Positions 10,728 to 20,391 of a DNA stretch of 64,000 bases are shown here, piece after piece (the stretch's first letter is position 1; every line of letters begins with the position of its first letter). Below the pieces are notes generated by a model. It searched no databases. It worked only from the letters and a program-made list of their open reading frames with translations, and was not told the DNA's origin. The position numbers and the translations under genes are program-made. Source of the stretch: Brevundimonas sp. (GTDB lineage Bacteria; Pseudomonadota; Alphaproteobacteria; Caulobacterales; Caulobacteraceae); contig NZ_JAUXQZ010000047.1 in the NCBI RefSeq assembly GCF_030682035.1, forward strand, positions 1 to 64,000, given 5' to 3'.

Positions 10728-11011
10728 CAAGCCGCCGCCGAATCGAGGCGAACGGTCAGGCTGCCAGCTTCGTGACGGCGCAGCGCCACGCGCATGTCAT
10801 CGACCTTGAGTGCGATGGGGTCACGACCGAACAGGCCCTCGTACAGAAGCTCGATGCGCGCGCCCTCGACAAAACCCAATTCCAGAAGGCGACGCTCCAG
10901 CTCGAGCGCATGGCCGTCGTCATGATGGCAGTGATCCCCGACCTTGACGATGACGCCGCGCGCGCCCTTGCGGGCCTGGCTGAGTTTCAGGGTGTCGGAC
11001 ATCGGACTCAT
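10727..11011 (-). CDS. feoA: FeoA domain protein, ferrous iron transport accessory
   Basis: 94 residues with one SH3-like FeoA domain: LERRLLELGFVEGARIELLYEGLFGRDPIALKV, then the basic DDMRVALRRHEA. FeoA assists FeoB in Fe(II) uptake. It is translationally coupled to feoB through the TGATG overlap. ATG 11002 is an alternative start. A Fur-like palindrome lies 35-45 bp upstream. Confidence 0.93.
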   Translation of the reverse strand: MSPMSDTLKLSQARKGARGVIVKVGDHCHHDDGHALELERRLLELGFVEGARIELLYEGLFGRDPIALKVDDMRVALRRHEAGSLTVRLDSAAA

Positions 11012-11045
11012 GGATCATCGGCGCGGTTGTCCGCGTCTGTTGACA

Positions 11046-11056
11046 CTGATTATCAG
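11046..11056 (-). promoter_or_regulatory. Fur-box-like operator upstream of feoAB
   Basis: CTGATTATCAG is a perfect dyad around one central base, 35-45 bp before the feoA start. The core TGATTATCA equals the centre of the classical Fur consensus (GATAATGATTATCATTATC). Read on the minus strand it also contains GATAAT, a possible -10 element, so bound Fur would block the promoter. Iron control of feoAB is well known; the site itself is a sequence match only. Confidence 0.6.
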
Positions 11057-11152
11057 GTGCGACTGGCTTTCGTCCAGCCCGTCCTCTCGCCCTAGCCGGT
11101 TGCTCGCCGTCAGGGTTGGGCTATCACGGGCGCACGCCACCGGAGACCGCCG

Positions 11153-11644
11153 ATGCACCGCCCTGCCCTGATCGCCCTCGTCGCGCTCGCGCTGACCGGC
11201 TGCGGCCAAGGCCAGGGTGAGGACGCGAGCGCGCCCGCCGCCCCGGTCCGGCCCGCGCCGTCGGCCGCAGAAAAAGCCGCGCTGTTGGCCACCCTGCCGG
11301 CGCCCTTTAGCGCGGCCGATCTGGACAACGGCCGCCGCGCCTTCGCCCGCTGCCGCTCGTGCCACACCATCACCGAGGGCGGGCCCAACATGACCGGACC
11401 CAATCTCTACGGCGTGTTCGGGCGTCAGGCAGGCGTCCATCCCGGCTTCAACTATTCGGCGGCGATGCAGGAGGCGGACTTCGTCTGGGACGCCGGTCGG
11501 CTGGATGACTGGCTTGAGAATCCCCGCACCTTCCTGAAGGGCACGAAGATGAGCTTCGCCGGCATCCCCGACGCCACAGATCGCCGCGACGTCATCGCCT
11601 TTCTGAAGATCGAGACCGGCTACACTCCGCCGCCGCAGCCCTGA
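11153..11644 (+). CDS. Lipoprotein cytochrome c
   Basis: 163 residues. An N-terminal signal with lipobox LTGC (Cys17) and an Ala/Pro linker precede one class I cytochrome c domain. The haem-binding motif is CRSCH (Cys67, Cys70, His71), and the probable sixth ligand is the Met in GTKMSFAG. The fold resembles cytochrome c2/c550 proteins that move electrons to a terminal oxidase. The lipid anchor would hold it on the periplasmic side of a membrane. It is transcribed away from feoAB and is convergent with the RND gene, whose stop lies 4 bp past its own. Confidence 0.88.
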   Translation: MHRPALIALVALALTGCGQGQGEDASAPAAPVRPAPSAAEKAALLATLPAPFSAADLDNGRRAFARCRSCHTITEGGPNMTGPNLYGVFGRQAGVHPGFNYSAAMQEADFVWDAGRLDDWLENPRTFLKGTKMSFAGIPDATDRRDVIAFLKIETGYTPPPQP

Positions 11645-11647
11645 CGC

Positions 11648-14600
11648 CTATTCCGCCGCTGCAGGGACCGGGTCGTTGGCCGTGGTCTCCTGGGCTTCCC
11701 ACTCTTTGATCTTGCGAGCGGTGTATTCGGGCGACCTGGTGAAGCGCGCCAGCGCACCATAGATCACCGGCACCACGAACAGGGTCAGCAGGGTCGCGAA
11801 CATGGCCCCCGAGAAGATCACCACACCGATGGTCTGGCGGCTGCCCGCGCCCGCGCCCTGCCACAGCACCAGCGGCAAGGCACCGAAGGCGGTGGCGATC
11901 GAGGTCATGATGATGGGGCGAAGCCGCAGTGTCGCCGATTCGATGATCGCCTCCTGGATCGACCGCCCCTGATCACGCAGCTGGTTGGCGAACTCAACGA
12001 TCAGGATGCCGTTCTTGGCCGCCACGCCGATCAGGATGATCAGGCCGATCTGGCTGTAGATGTTGAGGCTGGAACCCGCCATGACCAGGCCGAACAGGCC
12101 GCCGGCGGCGGCCAGCGGCACAGTCAGCATGATGACTGCGGGCGTGATCCAGCTTTCGAACTGAGCCGCCAGCACCAGGAAGACCAGTAGCAAGGCCAGG
12201 CCGAAGGCCGCGGCGACTGCCCCGCCTGCCTCCTGTTGATCCCGCGCCGCGCCGCCCCACTGGGTGGTGACGACACCCTGCGGCTGTTCCCGTGCGATGC
12301 GGGTCATGAACTCGGTCGCATCCACCAGGGTCGTGCCGGGGTTGAGGTCCGCCGAGATCGAAATGGCCCGTTGGCGATCCAGTCGCCGGCGGTCCGGCGT
12401 ATCGCCGGAGGTCTCGGTGGTGACCACCGCCGACAAGGGCACCAGTTGCCCCGAGCCCGTTGCAACGTATAGAGCCTCCAGGTCGGCGACACTGCGGCGC
12501 GCGGCGCGTTCGGTCTGCAGGATGACGTCATACTCCTGACCACCGCGCAGATAGGTGGTGGCGCGCCGCGAGCCAAACATCGTCTCCAGTGTCCGGCCGA
12601 TGGCCTGTGACGAAACACCGAGGGCCGCCGCCTTCTCGGGATCGACTTCCACCAGCAGGCGCGGGGCGTTCGGCTCATAGTTCAGGCGCGGTCGTGAGAA
12701 TCCGGGGTTCTCCAGCGACGCGGCCAGCACCGGCTGCAGCCAGTTGTAGATGTCCTCGTATTCAGCGCCCGTCACGACCATCTCGATGGAGTTGGAGTTG
12801 CCGCCACCGCGCTGGAAGGCGCCTGGGACCGAAGCGTTGACCTGGGCATCGGTCTGGCCGCGCAGCTTGCCGTTCAGTTCCTGGGCGATCTCGTCCGCCG
12901 AACGATCGCGTTCAGACCAGTCGCTGAGGATCAGGCTGCCGCTGCCCGAGTTGAAGCCGCTGCCGCCGAAGCCGGGCGCGGAGATCAGGAAACTGTTCGC
13001 CTCGCCGCTGGCCTTGTACCCGGCGAGGAGCGGCTCGATCCCCATCATGATGTTGCGGGTGTAGTCGAAGCCCGCGCCTTCCGGCCCCTGGACCCGGATC
13101 TGCACCCGGCCGCGATCTTCCGCCGGCACCAGTTCATTGGGCAGGGTCAGGAACATGGCCGCTGCCCCGCCGGCGACGGCGAGGATCAGCACCGATACGC
13201 CGACGACGGCGATCCGCTTGCCCAGCAGGGCCTGAAGCGAATTCCGGTACGAGTTGCGCAGCGCCTCCATGGCGCGATCGACCTTGCGGGCGACCCATCC
13301 GCTGCTGCTTGCGGGCCGCAGGATGCGCGATGCCAGCATGGGAGAGAGCGTAAGCGCCAGAAAGGCCGAGAACGCCACGGCGGCCGCGATCGCAGCCGCC
13401 AGTTCCACAAACAGTCGGCCGACATAGCCAGGCAGGAACAACAGGGGGGCGAACACAGCCAACAGCACCACGGTCGTCGCCACAACGGCGAAGAACACCT
13501 GCCGCGCGCCGCGTTCGGCCGCGACCAGCGGCGGTTCGCCGTGATCGAGACGGCGCTGGATGTTCTCGGTCACCACGATGGCGTCATCGACCACCAGACC
13601 GATGGCCAGCACCATCGCCAGCAGGGTCAACAGATTCAGGGAGAAGCCCAGAGGGGCCAGAATGATGAAGGTCGACAGAAGGCAGATCGGAGCCACGATC
13701 GAGGGAATAAACGCCGCCCGCATACTGCCCAGGAAGATGAAATTCACCAGGGCCACCAGGGCCAGCGAGATGCCTATGGTGATCCAGACTTCATCGATGG
13801 CGTGGGCTGTGAAGACGGAGTTGTCCAATCCGACGACCAGTTCGGTCCCCTCCGGCAGGCTGGGCCGCACCTGCTCAAGCATCGCCCCCACGCCTTCAGA
13901 GATGGCCAGGTCGTTGGACTGGGCCTGACGGGTGACGGCCAGGCCGATCTGGTCCTGCCCGTTGCCGCGGAACAGCCGGCGGTCCTCAGCCGGCGCCTCG
14001 ACGACACGCGCGATGTCCCCCAGCCGGGTGACATAGCCGGACTGTCCCTGGATGGCGCTGGACGCGCCGCTGGGCAGAGCGGTGGCGCCGCCAGTCAGGG
14101 CGGCGGCGGCTGTTCCCGAGCCGCGGATGCCGATGGGCAGCTGGCGGAAGTCCTCGGCCCTCGCATAGGTGCGCGCGACCCGGACGGTATAGTCCTTCTG
14201 TCCCGACTCCAGCTGCCCGGCGGGGAGTTCCACATTCTGCGCGGTCAGCGCGGATTCGACGTCGGTGACGGTCAGACCCCGGGCGGCGAGCGCGGCGGCG
14301 TCCAGCCAGATGCGCATGGCGTAGCGCTGCTCGCCGTAGATCTGCACCTGGGCCACGCCCGGCACGGTCGCCAGCCGGTCAATCAGATAGCGGTCGGCGT
14401 AGTCGGTCAGCTCCAGCCGGTTCATCGCCGTCGAGCGGAGGAACAGGATCATAATGGGCTGGCTGTCGGAGTCTGCCTTGGACACTTCCGGTGGCTGGGC
14501 CTGATCCGGAAGGCGACCGACGACGCGTGACACGCGATCACGCACATCGTTGGCGGCGTCATCGATGTTGCGGTCCAGCGAGAATTCGATGGAGACGTTC

Positions 14601-14866
14601 GAGCGGCCGTCGCGGCTGGAGGAGCTGATCCGCTCGACGCCCTGGATTCCCGCGATCTGTTGTTCGACCGGCTCGGTGATCCGGCTCTCGATGACTTCGG
14701 CCGAAGCCCCGGCGTAGCTGGTGCTGACCGAAACGATCGGCGGGTCTACATCGGGTAGTTCCCGCACCGGCAGGAAGAAGAAGGCGGCCGCGCCGATAAC
14801 GCAAAGAACGATGGCCGCGACCGCCGCAAATACCGGTCGACGGACAGCGAGATCGGACAGCATCAT
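11648..14866 (-). CDS. RND multidrug efflux permease, HAE1 family (AcrB/MexB-like)
   Basis: 1072 residues, the usual size. It starts MMLSDLAVRRPVFAAV, the first membrane helix, and has two repeats of six transmembrane segments. VVDDAIVVTENIQRRLD in TM4 carries the paired Asp residues of the proton relay, and GVAAKNGILIVEFANQLRDQG in TM10-11 carries the relay Lys. Large periplasmic loops lie between TM1-2 and TM7-8. Its start overlaps the adaptor gene stop by 4 bp. No TolC-like outer-membrane channel is encoded nearby. The preference for drugs rather than metals rests on overall similarity. Confidence 0.94.
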   Translation of the reverse strand: MMLSDLAVRRPVFAAVAAIVLCVIGAAAFFFLPVRELPDVDPPIVSVSTSYAGASAEVIESRITEPVEQQIAGIQGVERISSSSRDGRSNVSIEFSLDRNIDDAANDVRDRVSRVVGRLPDQAQPPEVSKADSDSQPIMILFLRSTAMNRLELTDYADRYLIDRLATVPGVAQVQIYGEQRYAMRIWLDAAALAARGLTVTDVESALTAQNVELPAGQLESGQKDYTVRVARTYARAEDFRQLPIGIRGSGTAAAALTGGATALPSGASSAIQGQSGYVTRLGDIARVVEAPAEDRRLFRGNGQDQIGLAVTRQAQSNDLAISEGVGAMLEQVRPSLPEGTELVVGLDNSVFTAHAIDEVWITIGISLALVALVNFIFLGSMRAAFIPSIVAPICLLSTFIILAPLGFSLNLLTLLAMVLAIGLVVDDAIVVTENIQRRLDHGEPPLVAAERGARQVFFAVVATTVVLLAVFAPLLFLPGYVGRLFVELAAAIAAAVAFSAFLALTLSPMLASRILRPASSSGWVARKVDRAMEALRNSYRNSLQALLGKRIAVVGVSVLILAVAGGAAAMFLTLPNELVPAEDRGRVQIRVQGPEGAGFDYTRNIMMGIEPLLAGYKASGEANSFLISAPGFGGSGFNSGSGSLILSDWSERDRSADEIAQELNGKLRGQTDAQVNASVPGAFQRGGGNSNSIEMVVTGAEYEDIYNWLQPVLAASLENPGFSRPRLNYEPNAPRLLVEVDPEKAAALGVSSQAIGRTLETMFGSRRATTYLRGGQEYDVILQTERAARRSVADLEALYVATGSGQLVPLSAVVTTETSGDTPDRRRLDRQRAISISADLNPGTTLVDATEFMTRIAREQPQGVVTTQWGGAARDQQEAGGAVAAAFGLALLLVFLVLAAQFESWITPAVIMLTVPLAAAGGLFGLVMAGSSLNIYSQIGLIILIGVAAKNGILIVEFANQLRDQGRSIQEAIIESATLRLRPIIMTSIATAFGALPLVLWQGAGAGSRQTIGVVIFSGAMFATLLTLFVVPVIYGALARFTRSPEYTARKIKEWEAQETTANDPVPAAAE

Positions 14867-16017
14867 TGGGCGGCGCCCCGCGCTGGAGCCGCCGCCCCGG
14901 CGGGGCGACGTCCGCCCTGCCCCCCGCCCCGCCCGGCCACCCGAACGGGCGCTCCGGGCTGGATGCGGTTCAGGCCCGAACCGACGATGCGATCACCGAC
15001 GTTCAGTCCGGACAGGATTTCGACGAACCCGCCTTCGACCGAACCGGTCTCGACCTCGACCCGTTGGGCGGTCGAGCCGCGGTCGCCACGCGCGATGCGA
15101 TAGACGAAGGCCCCGTCGCCCTCATACTGGACGGCCGCTTCCGGGGCCGCGGGCGCGGTACGCTGGCCCTGCTGGACGGCGACCCGCACGGCCATGCCGG
15201 GCCGGATGCGGGCGCCCGGGTTCGGAATTTCGGCGCGGGCGGTGACCGCCCGGGTCTGTTCGTTGATGCGGGTGTCGATCAGGGCGATCCGCCCCCCGAA
15301 GGCCTCATCGCCATAGGCGTCGATCGTCGCCCGGATCGGCGTCCCCGCGCGCAGCACCCCCAAGTAGCGTTCCGGCACGGGGAAATCGACCCGAACGACG
15401 TCGATGTCGTCCAGGGTCGTGATGACGCCGCCCGGATTGACCAGGGTGCCGGCCGTCACGGAGCTGAGCCCCAGGACGCCCGCGAACGGGGCGCGGATCA
15501 GGCGGTCGCCCCGCCGGGCCTGGGCTGCCGTCAAGGAGGCCCGCGCCGTCGCCAGCGCCGTTTCAGCGTCCTCGGCGGTCACCCGCGGCGCGATGCCCCG
15601 GTCCGCCAGTGTCTTGTAGCGATCAAACTGGCGCTGGGCCTGGGCGACCTGGGCCCGTGCCTCGATGATGCCGGCGTCTTCCTCACGCGCCTGAAGTTCG
15701 ACCAAAGGCGTTCCCGCCGAGACCCTCTGGCCGTCCGTGAACAGGACGCGGGTGATCAGCTCGCTGGTCGAGGAGGTGATGTTGACCGACCGGCGGCCCC
15801 GCGCCACCCCCAGCACCCGAATCTCATCGGTGAAGGACCGTGCGCCGATGACCGCTTCGGAGACCGTCTGACCGCGCCCGCCGCCGGGGCCGCCCCGTCC
15901 GCCCGGACCGCCGCCCGCCTTCTCCTCGCCGGCGAAGGCCATTCTCAGGACGACGGCCACGATCATCAGACCCAGCAGGACGGCGGCGGCGACGAGGAAG
16001 AAGTGGCGTTTGATCAC
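14863..16017 (-). CDS. RND efflux periplasmic adaptor (membrane fusion protein)
   Basis: 384 residues from GTG 16017, which has GAGAG about 8 bases upstream and begins VIKRHFFLVAAAVLLGLMIV, a single membrane anchor. The frame stays open to a TTG at 16074, giving 403 residues. A Gly/Arg linker follows (about 35-55), then the lipoyl half-motif (RVLFTDGQRVSAGTPLVELQ), a helical hairpin, the second half-motif (IRAPFAGVLGLSSVTAGTLVNPG), a beta barrel and a Gly/Pro/Arg-rich tail. It links the RND pump to an outer-membrane channel. It is first in the two-gene operon. Confidence 0.92.
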   Translation of the reverse strand: MIKRHFFLVAAAVLLGLMIVAVVLRMAFAGEEKAGGGPGGRGGPGGGRGQTVSEAVIGARSFTDEIRVLGVARGRRSVNITSSTSELITRVLFTDGQRVSAGTPLVELQAREEDAGIIEARAQVAQAQRQFDRYKTLADRGIAPRVTAEDAETALATARASLTAAQARRGDRLIRAPFAGVLGLSSVTAGTLVNPGGVITTLDDIDVVRVDFPVPERYLGVLRAGTPIRATIDAYGDEAFGGRIALIDTRINEQTRAVTARAEIPNPGARIRPGMAVRVAVQQGQRTAPAAPEAAVQYEGDGAFVYRIARGDRGSTAQRVEVETGSVEGGFVEILSGLNVGDRIVGSGLNRIQPGAPVRVAGRGGGQGGRRPAGAAAPARGAAQ

Positions 16018-16139
16018 GCGGAGGCTCTCTGGTGAATGAACGAGCCGGCTGAGCGGCCCACGCCGTCGGCGCAACTAAAGTCCTTGTAACGGAAGCTGTT
16101 CCGGTTTCCGTCGCCAAAACGCGCGCCTCAATGCCGCGC

Positions 16140-16931
16140 TCAGAACCGCCGCCAGAGGGCGATGACCGGGCCGCCGCTTTCGGGGATCTCGCGGCCCGCG
16201 ACGGCCTGCCGCCAGCCTGCCTGGAGACTCCAGTCGCCGAAGTCGCGAACAACCGATGCCTCGACGGACAGCCAGCGCGGCCCGTCATCGTCGGCTTGCC
16301 CGGCGAAAGCCTGGGCCAGCACCATCCAGTCCTCGGTAAGGTGCGCTCCCGCGGTGGCGTCGATCCGGGTCTCGTCCGGCAGCCCCTCCCGCATCCGCCG
16401 CGCGGCCTGTAGATCGATGAAGGAGCCGCTGGGACCCCAGCGGCCCAATCCACCGGACGATGGGCCGCCGAACGAGCGACCGAAGGAGGCCCGCACCTCC
16501 CAGTCGCTGTCGCCGAGGCCGGGAGCCGCGTAGCCGGCGTTGCGCCCCTCTCCGCCGTCGGCATAGCCGGCGTACAGGCTGGCTGCCGCGCGCCCGTCGC
16601 GCCACACCTGCCAGGTCACGCCGATCTCAATCGGTCCCCGCCCCTCGTACTCGACAAAGGCATCCTCGCCCGACTGCCAGTCGCCCTTGAATTGAACGGT
16701 CAGCCGGTCGGTCACGCCATACTCAGCGAACACCCCGGCGACCATGTCGCGGCGTTCGGCCGGCAGGTCGGCGAGCAAGCCGTCTGGATCAAAGCCACGG
16801 TCGGCCCGCATATCCTCGTATTTGACGATCCATTGCCCTTGCCCCCTCGGCTGGGTCCAGGGGCCGGCGACGGCGGGCCCGGCGACCGCTCCCAAGGCCA
16901 TCGCGGCCAGAAGTCCGCCGGCCAGTCTCAC
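16140..16931 (-). CDS. Predicted outer-membrane beta-barrel protein
   Basis: 263 residues. The signal peptide MRLAGGLLAAMALGAVAGPAVA probably ends with cleavage after AVA-G. The rest alternates polar and aromatic residues (WIVKYEDMRADR, GVTDRLTVQFKGDW, GVTWQVWRDGRAAASLYAGYA) and ends IALWRRF, with the terminal Phe typical of barrel proteins. I do not recognise a specific family. It overlaps the class II aldolase stop by 4 bp, so the two are co-transcribed although their functions seem unrelated. Confidence 0.7.
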   Translation of the reverse strand: MRLAGGLLAAMALGAVAGPAVAGPWTQPRGQGQWIVKYEDMRADRGFDPDGLLADLPAERRDMVAGVFAEYGVTDRLTVQFKGDWQSGEDAFVEYEGRGPIEIGVTWQVWRDGRAAASLYAGYADGGEGRNAGYAAPGLGDSDWEVRASFGRSFGGPSSGGLGRWGPSGSFIDLQAARRMREGLPDETRIDATAGAHLTEDWMVLAQAFAGQADDDGPRWLSVEASVVRDFGDWSLQAGWRQAVAGREIPESGGPVIALWRRF

Positions 16932-17692
16932 ACGTCGTAGCCCGGTGATTTCCGGTCGAGCATCCGCAGGGCGCCCGGCCAGGCCAGGGAGGAGATAAAG
17001 CCGATACCCCTGCCCTGCTCCTTCGTTTCCGCCTGGGCTGTGTCCGGCGCGAACAGCACATGCTCACGCCCTCCCGACAAGGCCGCCACCTGCTGGGCGC
17101 ATGCCCGCTCAAGGAAGAACATCCCGATCCAGGCCTGGGCCGCGGTCTGACCCACCGCCAGGGTCCCGTGGTTGCGCAGCAGCATCAGCGGCTTGTCGCC
17201 CAGATCGGCTACCAGCCGTTCGCGCTCGTCGTGGTTCAGCGCCAGCCCCTCATAGCCGTGATAGGCGACCTGATGCTGAAGCAGGCAGGCGTTCTGGCCG
17301 ATGGGCAGCAGGCCTTCGGTCTGCGCCGCCACGCCGACACCGGCCACAGTGTGCAGGTGGATGACGAAATGGGCGTCTTCACGCGCAGCGTGGATCGCCG
17401 AATGGATGGTAAATCCCGCCGGATTGATGAAGCTGGTCGTCTCCTGGACGACATTTCCCTCCAGATCGACCTTGACGAGGCAGGACGCCGTCATCTCCTC
17501 GAAATACCAGCCGTAGGGGTTGATCAGGAAATGATGCTCTGGTCCCGGCACGCGCGCCGAGATGTGGGTGAAGATCATATCGTCCCACCCTTGCAGCGCC
17601 ACGAGGCGGTACAGCGCCGCCAACTCGACGCGTGCGGTCCATTCCGTCTCGGACACCCTGGATTTCAGGGAAACAGCGGCGCCGTCGGCCAT
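16928..17692 (-). CDS. Class II aldolase/adducin family protein
   Basis: 254 residues from ATG 17692; ATG 17707 five codons upstream is possible. Family landmarks are LYRLVALQGWDDMIFTHISAR, INPYGWYFEEMTASCLVKVD, the metal-binding VIHLHT pair and the later His in RNHGTLAVG. Class II aldolases use zinc to cleave phosphorylated sugars (fuculose- or ribulose-phosphate types), and some members are decarboxylases. The sequence does not fix a substrate. It is the first gene of the pair with the outer-membrane protein. Confidence 0.85.
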   Translation of the reverse strand: MADGAAVSLKSRVSETEWTARVELAALYRLVALQGWDDMIFTHISARVPGPEHHFLINPYGWYFEEMTASCLVKVDLEGNVVQETTSFINPAGFTIHSAIHAAREDAHFVIHLHTVAGVGVAAQTEGLLPIGQNACLLQHQVAYHGYEGLALNHDERERLVADLGDKPLMLLRNHGTLAVGQTAAQAWIGMFFLERACAQQVAALSGGREHVLFAPDTAQAETKEQGRGIGFISSLAWPGALRMLDRKSPGYDV

Positions 17693-17764
17693 GATCTCAA
17701 TCCTCATTCTGATCAGCCATACACGCTCGCGCTGTGTGAAGCCGTCGTCAAGATTCAGCTTCCG

Positions 17765-17779
17765 TTAACCGCGTCTTAG
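17765..17779 (+). promoter_or_regulatory. CtrA-like box upstream of the first DUF2336 gene
   Basis: TTAA-CCGCGTC-TTAG matches the CtrA consensus TTAA-N7-TTAA at seven of eight fixed positions. It lies 57-71 bp before the DUF2336 start. CtrA is the master cell-cycle regulator in Caulobacterales; control here is inferred. Confidence 0.35.
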
Positions 17780-17835
17780 TGGCCCCGGCCTAGCTTCGCC
17801 TGAGCTGACCCATTGTCGGCGCGCCGGAGACGCCA

Positions 17836-18978
17836 GTGGTTCTCGTCCAACTCGTGCCCGCCAGCCGCACCGCCGGCGCCGCTCCGCGGCCCTGTGACCT
17901 GGTGGCCTTGGCGCACAATCGCAGCACGGAAGCTCGCCAGCGTCTGTTGCTGGGCGTCGTGGCTCTTTGCGACGCCTGTCCGCCATCAGGAGAACTGTCT
18001 CCGGTACTCAGCGAAATATTCCTGACCCTGGCCCGCCAGGCCGAGCGCGAAGTGCGCAAGGCCTTGTCAGAGAAACTGGCCCACGCTGAATGGGCCCCCG
18101 CCGCCCTGGTGAATGTCCTGGCGTTGGACGAGATCGAGATCGCTCGGCCGATCCTCGAGTCCAGTCCCATCCTGCAAGACGAAGACCTGTTGCGCGTGCT
18201 GATCGAGGCGTCGCTGGAACACCAGATCGCTGTCGCGCGCCGCCCTCAGATCAGCGGACGGGTGGCGGACGCCGTGATAGAACAGGCTGAACCGGCTGTG
18301 CTCATGGCCCTCACCACCAACCGCACCGCCGAGATCAGCACCGAGGGCGTGCGGCGGCTGGTCGAACATTCCCGTCGCATCGCCGCGCTCCGGGGCCCGC
18401 TCACCCGACATCCGCTGCTGACCGAGGCCTTGGCCGAACAGTTGTACCAGTGGGTCGGAACCGCATTGCGCCAATCGATCGCCGCCCGCTTCACCGTCGA
18501 TGAACAGGCGTTGGGGGCCGCAGTCCATGACGCGGTGGAAGGTGTCATCCGCCCCTCCAGTCCTGAAGAGAGCCCGCTGGATCAGGGTGACCGCGATGAG
18601 ATGGAACGGCGACTGATCGACAAGTTGCAGTCCGCCGGGCAGTTGCGCGCGGGTCTGCTGATCCGCGCGATACGCGAAAAGCGGCTGAGCCTGTTCGAGC
18701 ACGGCCTGTCCGCGCTGGGCGGGTTCACCGTCGGACAGGTGCGCACGGCTCTATCGGCGCCGACGCCGGAAGCCCTCTACTATGCCTGCGCCGCGGTCGG
18801 AATCGACCGGGCCGTGTTCCCGTCCCTGCTCGTTGAACTGCGCAAGCTCAACGAAGCCCTGCCCGGCGATCGGGGCGAGGCTGTCTGGCTGAGAGGAGCC
18901 CTGTCGCGGGGTTCTGCGGCGCGCGCTTTCAAGGTTCTGATCGGCGCCGATCACGGCGAGCTGCAAACCGCCGTTTGA
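17836..18978 (+). CDS. DUF2336 domain-containing protein
   Basis: 380 residues, mostly helical with HEAT-like repeats: [54 protein letters not shown], and [22 protein letters not shown] near the end. These are DUF2336 hallmarks. The GTG at 17836 has GGAGA 5 bases upstream. The function is unknown to me. A second DUF2336 protein of the same length is encoded convergently at 20392-21534, with NAD kinase and an HPt protein between them. Confidence 0.85.
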   Translation: MVLVQLVPASRTAGAAPRPCDLVALAHNRSTEARQRLLLGVVALCDACPPSGELSPVLSEIFLTLARQAEREVRKALSEKLAHAEWAPAALVNVLALDEIEIARPILESSPILQDEDLLRVLIEASLEHQIAVARRPQISGRVADAVIEQAEPAVLMALTTNRTAEISTEGVRRLVEHSRRIAALRGPLTRHPLLTEALAEQLYQWVGTALRQSIAARFTVDEQALGAAVHDAVEGVIRPSSPEESPLDQGDRDEMERRLIDKLQSAGQLRAGLLIRAIREKRLSLFEHGLSALGGFTVGQVRTALSAPTPEALYYACAAVGIDRAVFPSLLVELRKLNEALPGDRGEAVWLRGALSRGSAARAFKVLIGADHGELQTAV

Positions 18979-18997
18979 CTTCGCCGCCGGGCTCGGC

Positions 18998-19792
18998 TTG
19001 CGTACATTCGTGACCGAACCAGCGCCGGCCCCCATCCGCATCACCTTCGCCGCCTCGGATCGGCCCGAGGCGCAAGCAGCCCGTGAACGACTGACGGCAC
19101 GCTACGGCTCGGTCGAACCCGTCGACGCCCAGGTCATTGTCGCGCTCGGCGGCGATGGCTTCATGCTGGAGACGCTCCACACGGTCATGGATCAGCGAAC
19201 CCCCGTGTTCGGCATGAACCGCGGCTCGGTCGGCTTCCTGATGAACGATTTCGAGGAGGAGGGTTTGCTCGAGCGGCTGGCGGGCGCCGGACGCGCGGTG
19301 ATCCACCCCCTGCAGATGGACGCCTGGACCGAGGCCGGACAGGCGCACAGCGGCGTTGCCATCAACGAGGTCTCGCTGCTACGCCAGACGCGCCAGAGCG
19401 CCAAGCTGCGGATCACCGTCGACGGCCGGGTCCGGCTGGAGGAACTATCGTGCGACGGGTGCATGCTGGCCACGGCCGCAGGATCCACCGCCTATAACCT
19501 GTCCGCGCACGGACCCATCATTCCGCTCGACTCGCGGGTGCTGGCGCTGACGCCGATCAGCGCCTTCCGGCCACGGCGCTGGCGCGGAGCCCTGTTGCCG
19601 CATCAGTCGAAGGTCTGTTTCGAGGTGCTGGAGCCGGACAAGCGGCCTGTCAGCGCCACGGCTGACGATCTCGAGATTCGGCGGGTAGCCCGCGTCGAGG
19701 TCCGTGAACGCCGCGACATCGCGCTGACCATGCTGTTCGATGCCGGCCGGTCGTTCGAGGAGCGGGTTCTGGCCGAGCAATTCGCAACCTGA
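18998..19792 (+). CDS. nadK: NAD kinase
   Basis: 264 residues. It phosphorylates NAD to NADP in the cytoplasm. Motifs are [16 protein letters not shown] (GGDG catalytic and substrate loop), [46 protein letters not shown] and LTPISAF. The start is uncertain: TTG 18998 or GTG 19010, neither with a clear ribosome binding site. It begins 19 bp after the DUF2336 stop, so read-through from that gene is likely. The proteobacterial short form has no N-terminal extension. Confidence 0.93.
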   Translation: MRTFVTEPAPAPIRITFAASDRPEAQAARERLTARYGSVEPVDAQVIVALGGDGFMLETLHTVMDQRTPVFGMNRGSVGFLMNDFEEEGLLERLAGAGRAVIHPLQMDAWTEAGQAHSGVAINEVSLLRQTRQSAKLRITVDGRVRLEELSCDGCMLATAAGSTAYNLSAHGPIIPLDSRVLALTPISAFRPRRWRGALLPHQSKVCFEVLEPDKRPVSATADDLEIRRVARVEVRERRDIALTMLFDAGRSFEERVLAEQFAT

Positions 19793-19859
19793 CGAACGTG
19801 CACCGCTTTTTAATGACGTGAATGCGAGGTTTGCTTCAGATCGTTCGCAGGAGTCAGCC

Positions 19860-20336
19860 GTGAGCAACCCGGCCCAGGTCATTCGCCCTCCCAACACCCT
19901 TCGCATGAAGGTCGGCGGAGGCTTCGGCGGCATCGACGCCAACGCCATTGCCAAGGCTGAGCAAGCCTTGCAGGCGATGTCGTCGCAGTTTGGACAATGG
20001 CTGCAGGATGAGATCGTCAAGCTGGACAAGGCTCAGGCCGACATCCGCGCTTCCGGCTACAACGCCGCGACAGCCGAGGCCCTCTATTTCCGCGCCCACG
20101 ACCTGAAGGGCCTGGGCACCACCTACCAATATCCGCTGGTGACTCGCCTCGCGGGTTCGCTTTGCAAGATGATGGACGATCCCGCCAAGCGCATGGCGGC
20201 GCCGATCGTGCTGCTAGACGCCCATATCGACGCCATCAAGGCCGTCGTCCGCGACGAAATCCAGACCGACGATCATCCGGTCGGCAAGATCCTGGCCGAA
20301 ACGCTGGAAGCGCGGGTCGCAGACCACCGGAGCTGA
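19860..20336 (+). CDS. HPt (histidine phosphotransfer) domain protein
   Basis: 158 residues. The GTG at 19860 has GCAGGAG 6 bases upstream, which is much better than the longer open frame from 19740. The phosphate-accepting His is in YFRAHDLKGLGTTYQYP, the standard HPt four-helix motif. Such proteins relay phosphate between a hybrid kinase and a response regulator. No kinase lies next to it, so the partners are unknown. It is followed by an intrinsic terminator. Confidence 0.85.
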   Translation: MSNPAQVIRPPNTLRMKVGGGFGGIDANAIAKAEQALQAMSSQFGQWLQDEIVKLDKAQADIRASGYNAATAEALYFRAHDLKGLGTTYQYPLVTRLAGSLCKMMDDPAKRMAAPIVLLDAHIDAIKAVVRDEIQTDDHPVGKILAETLEARVADHRS

Positions 20337-20363
20337 GCCGGTCACCGTCACCCATCGACGCTG

Positions 20364-20388
20364 ACGCCCGCCTCCGGCGGGCGTTTTG
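20364..20388 (+). terminator. Intrinsic terminator after the HPt gene
   Basis: A 9-bp stem ACGCCCGCC/GGCGGGCGT (20364-20372 with 20376-20384), a TCC loop and a TTTT run closing the second arm (20384-20387). It lies 28 bp past the HPt stop and just before the convergent DUF2336 stop at 20392, so it separates the two converging units. Confidence 0.85.
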
Positions 20389-20391
20389 CTG

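Noticed and set aside
8730..10775. 681-codon plus-strand frame opposite feoB
   Set aside because: Shadow of feoB; composition is His/Gln/Asp/Gly-rich with no domain.
11648..16017. Complete tripartite RND pump locus
   Set aside because: No TolC-like outer-membrane factor is encoded on either side; the adjacent barrel protein at 16140 has no TolC features and a separate promoter context.
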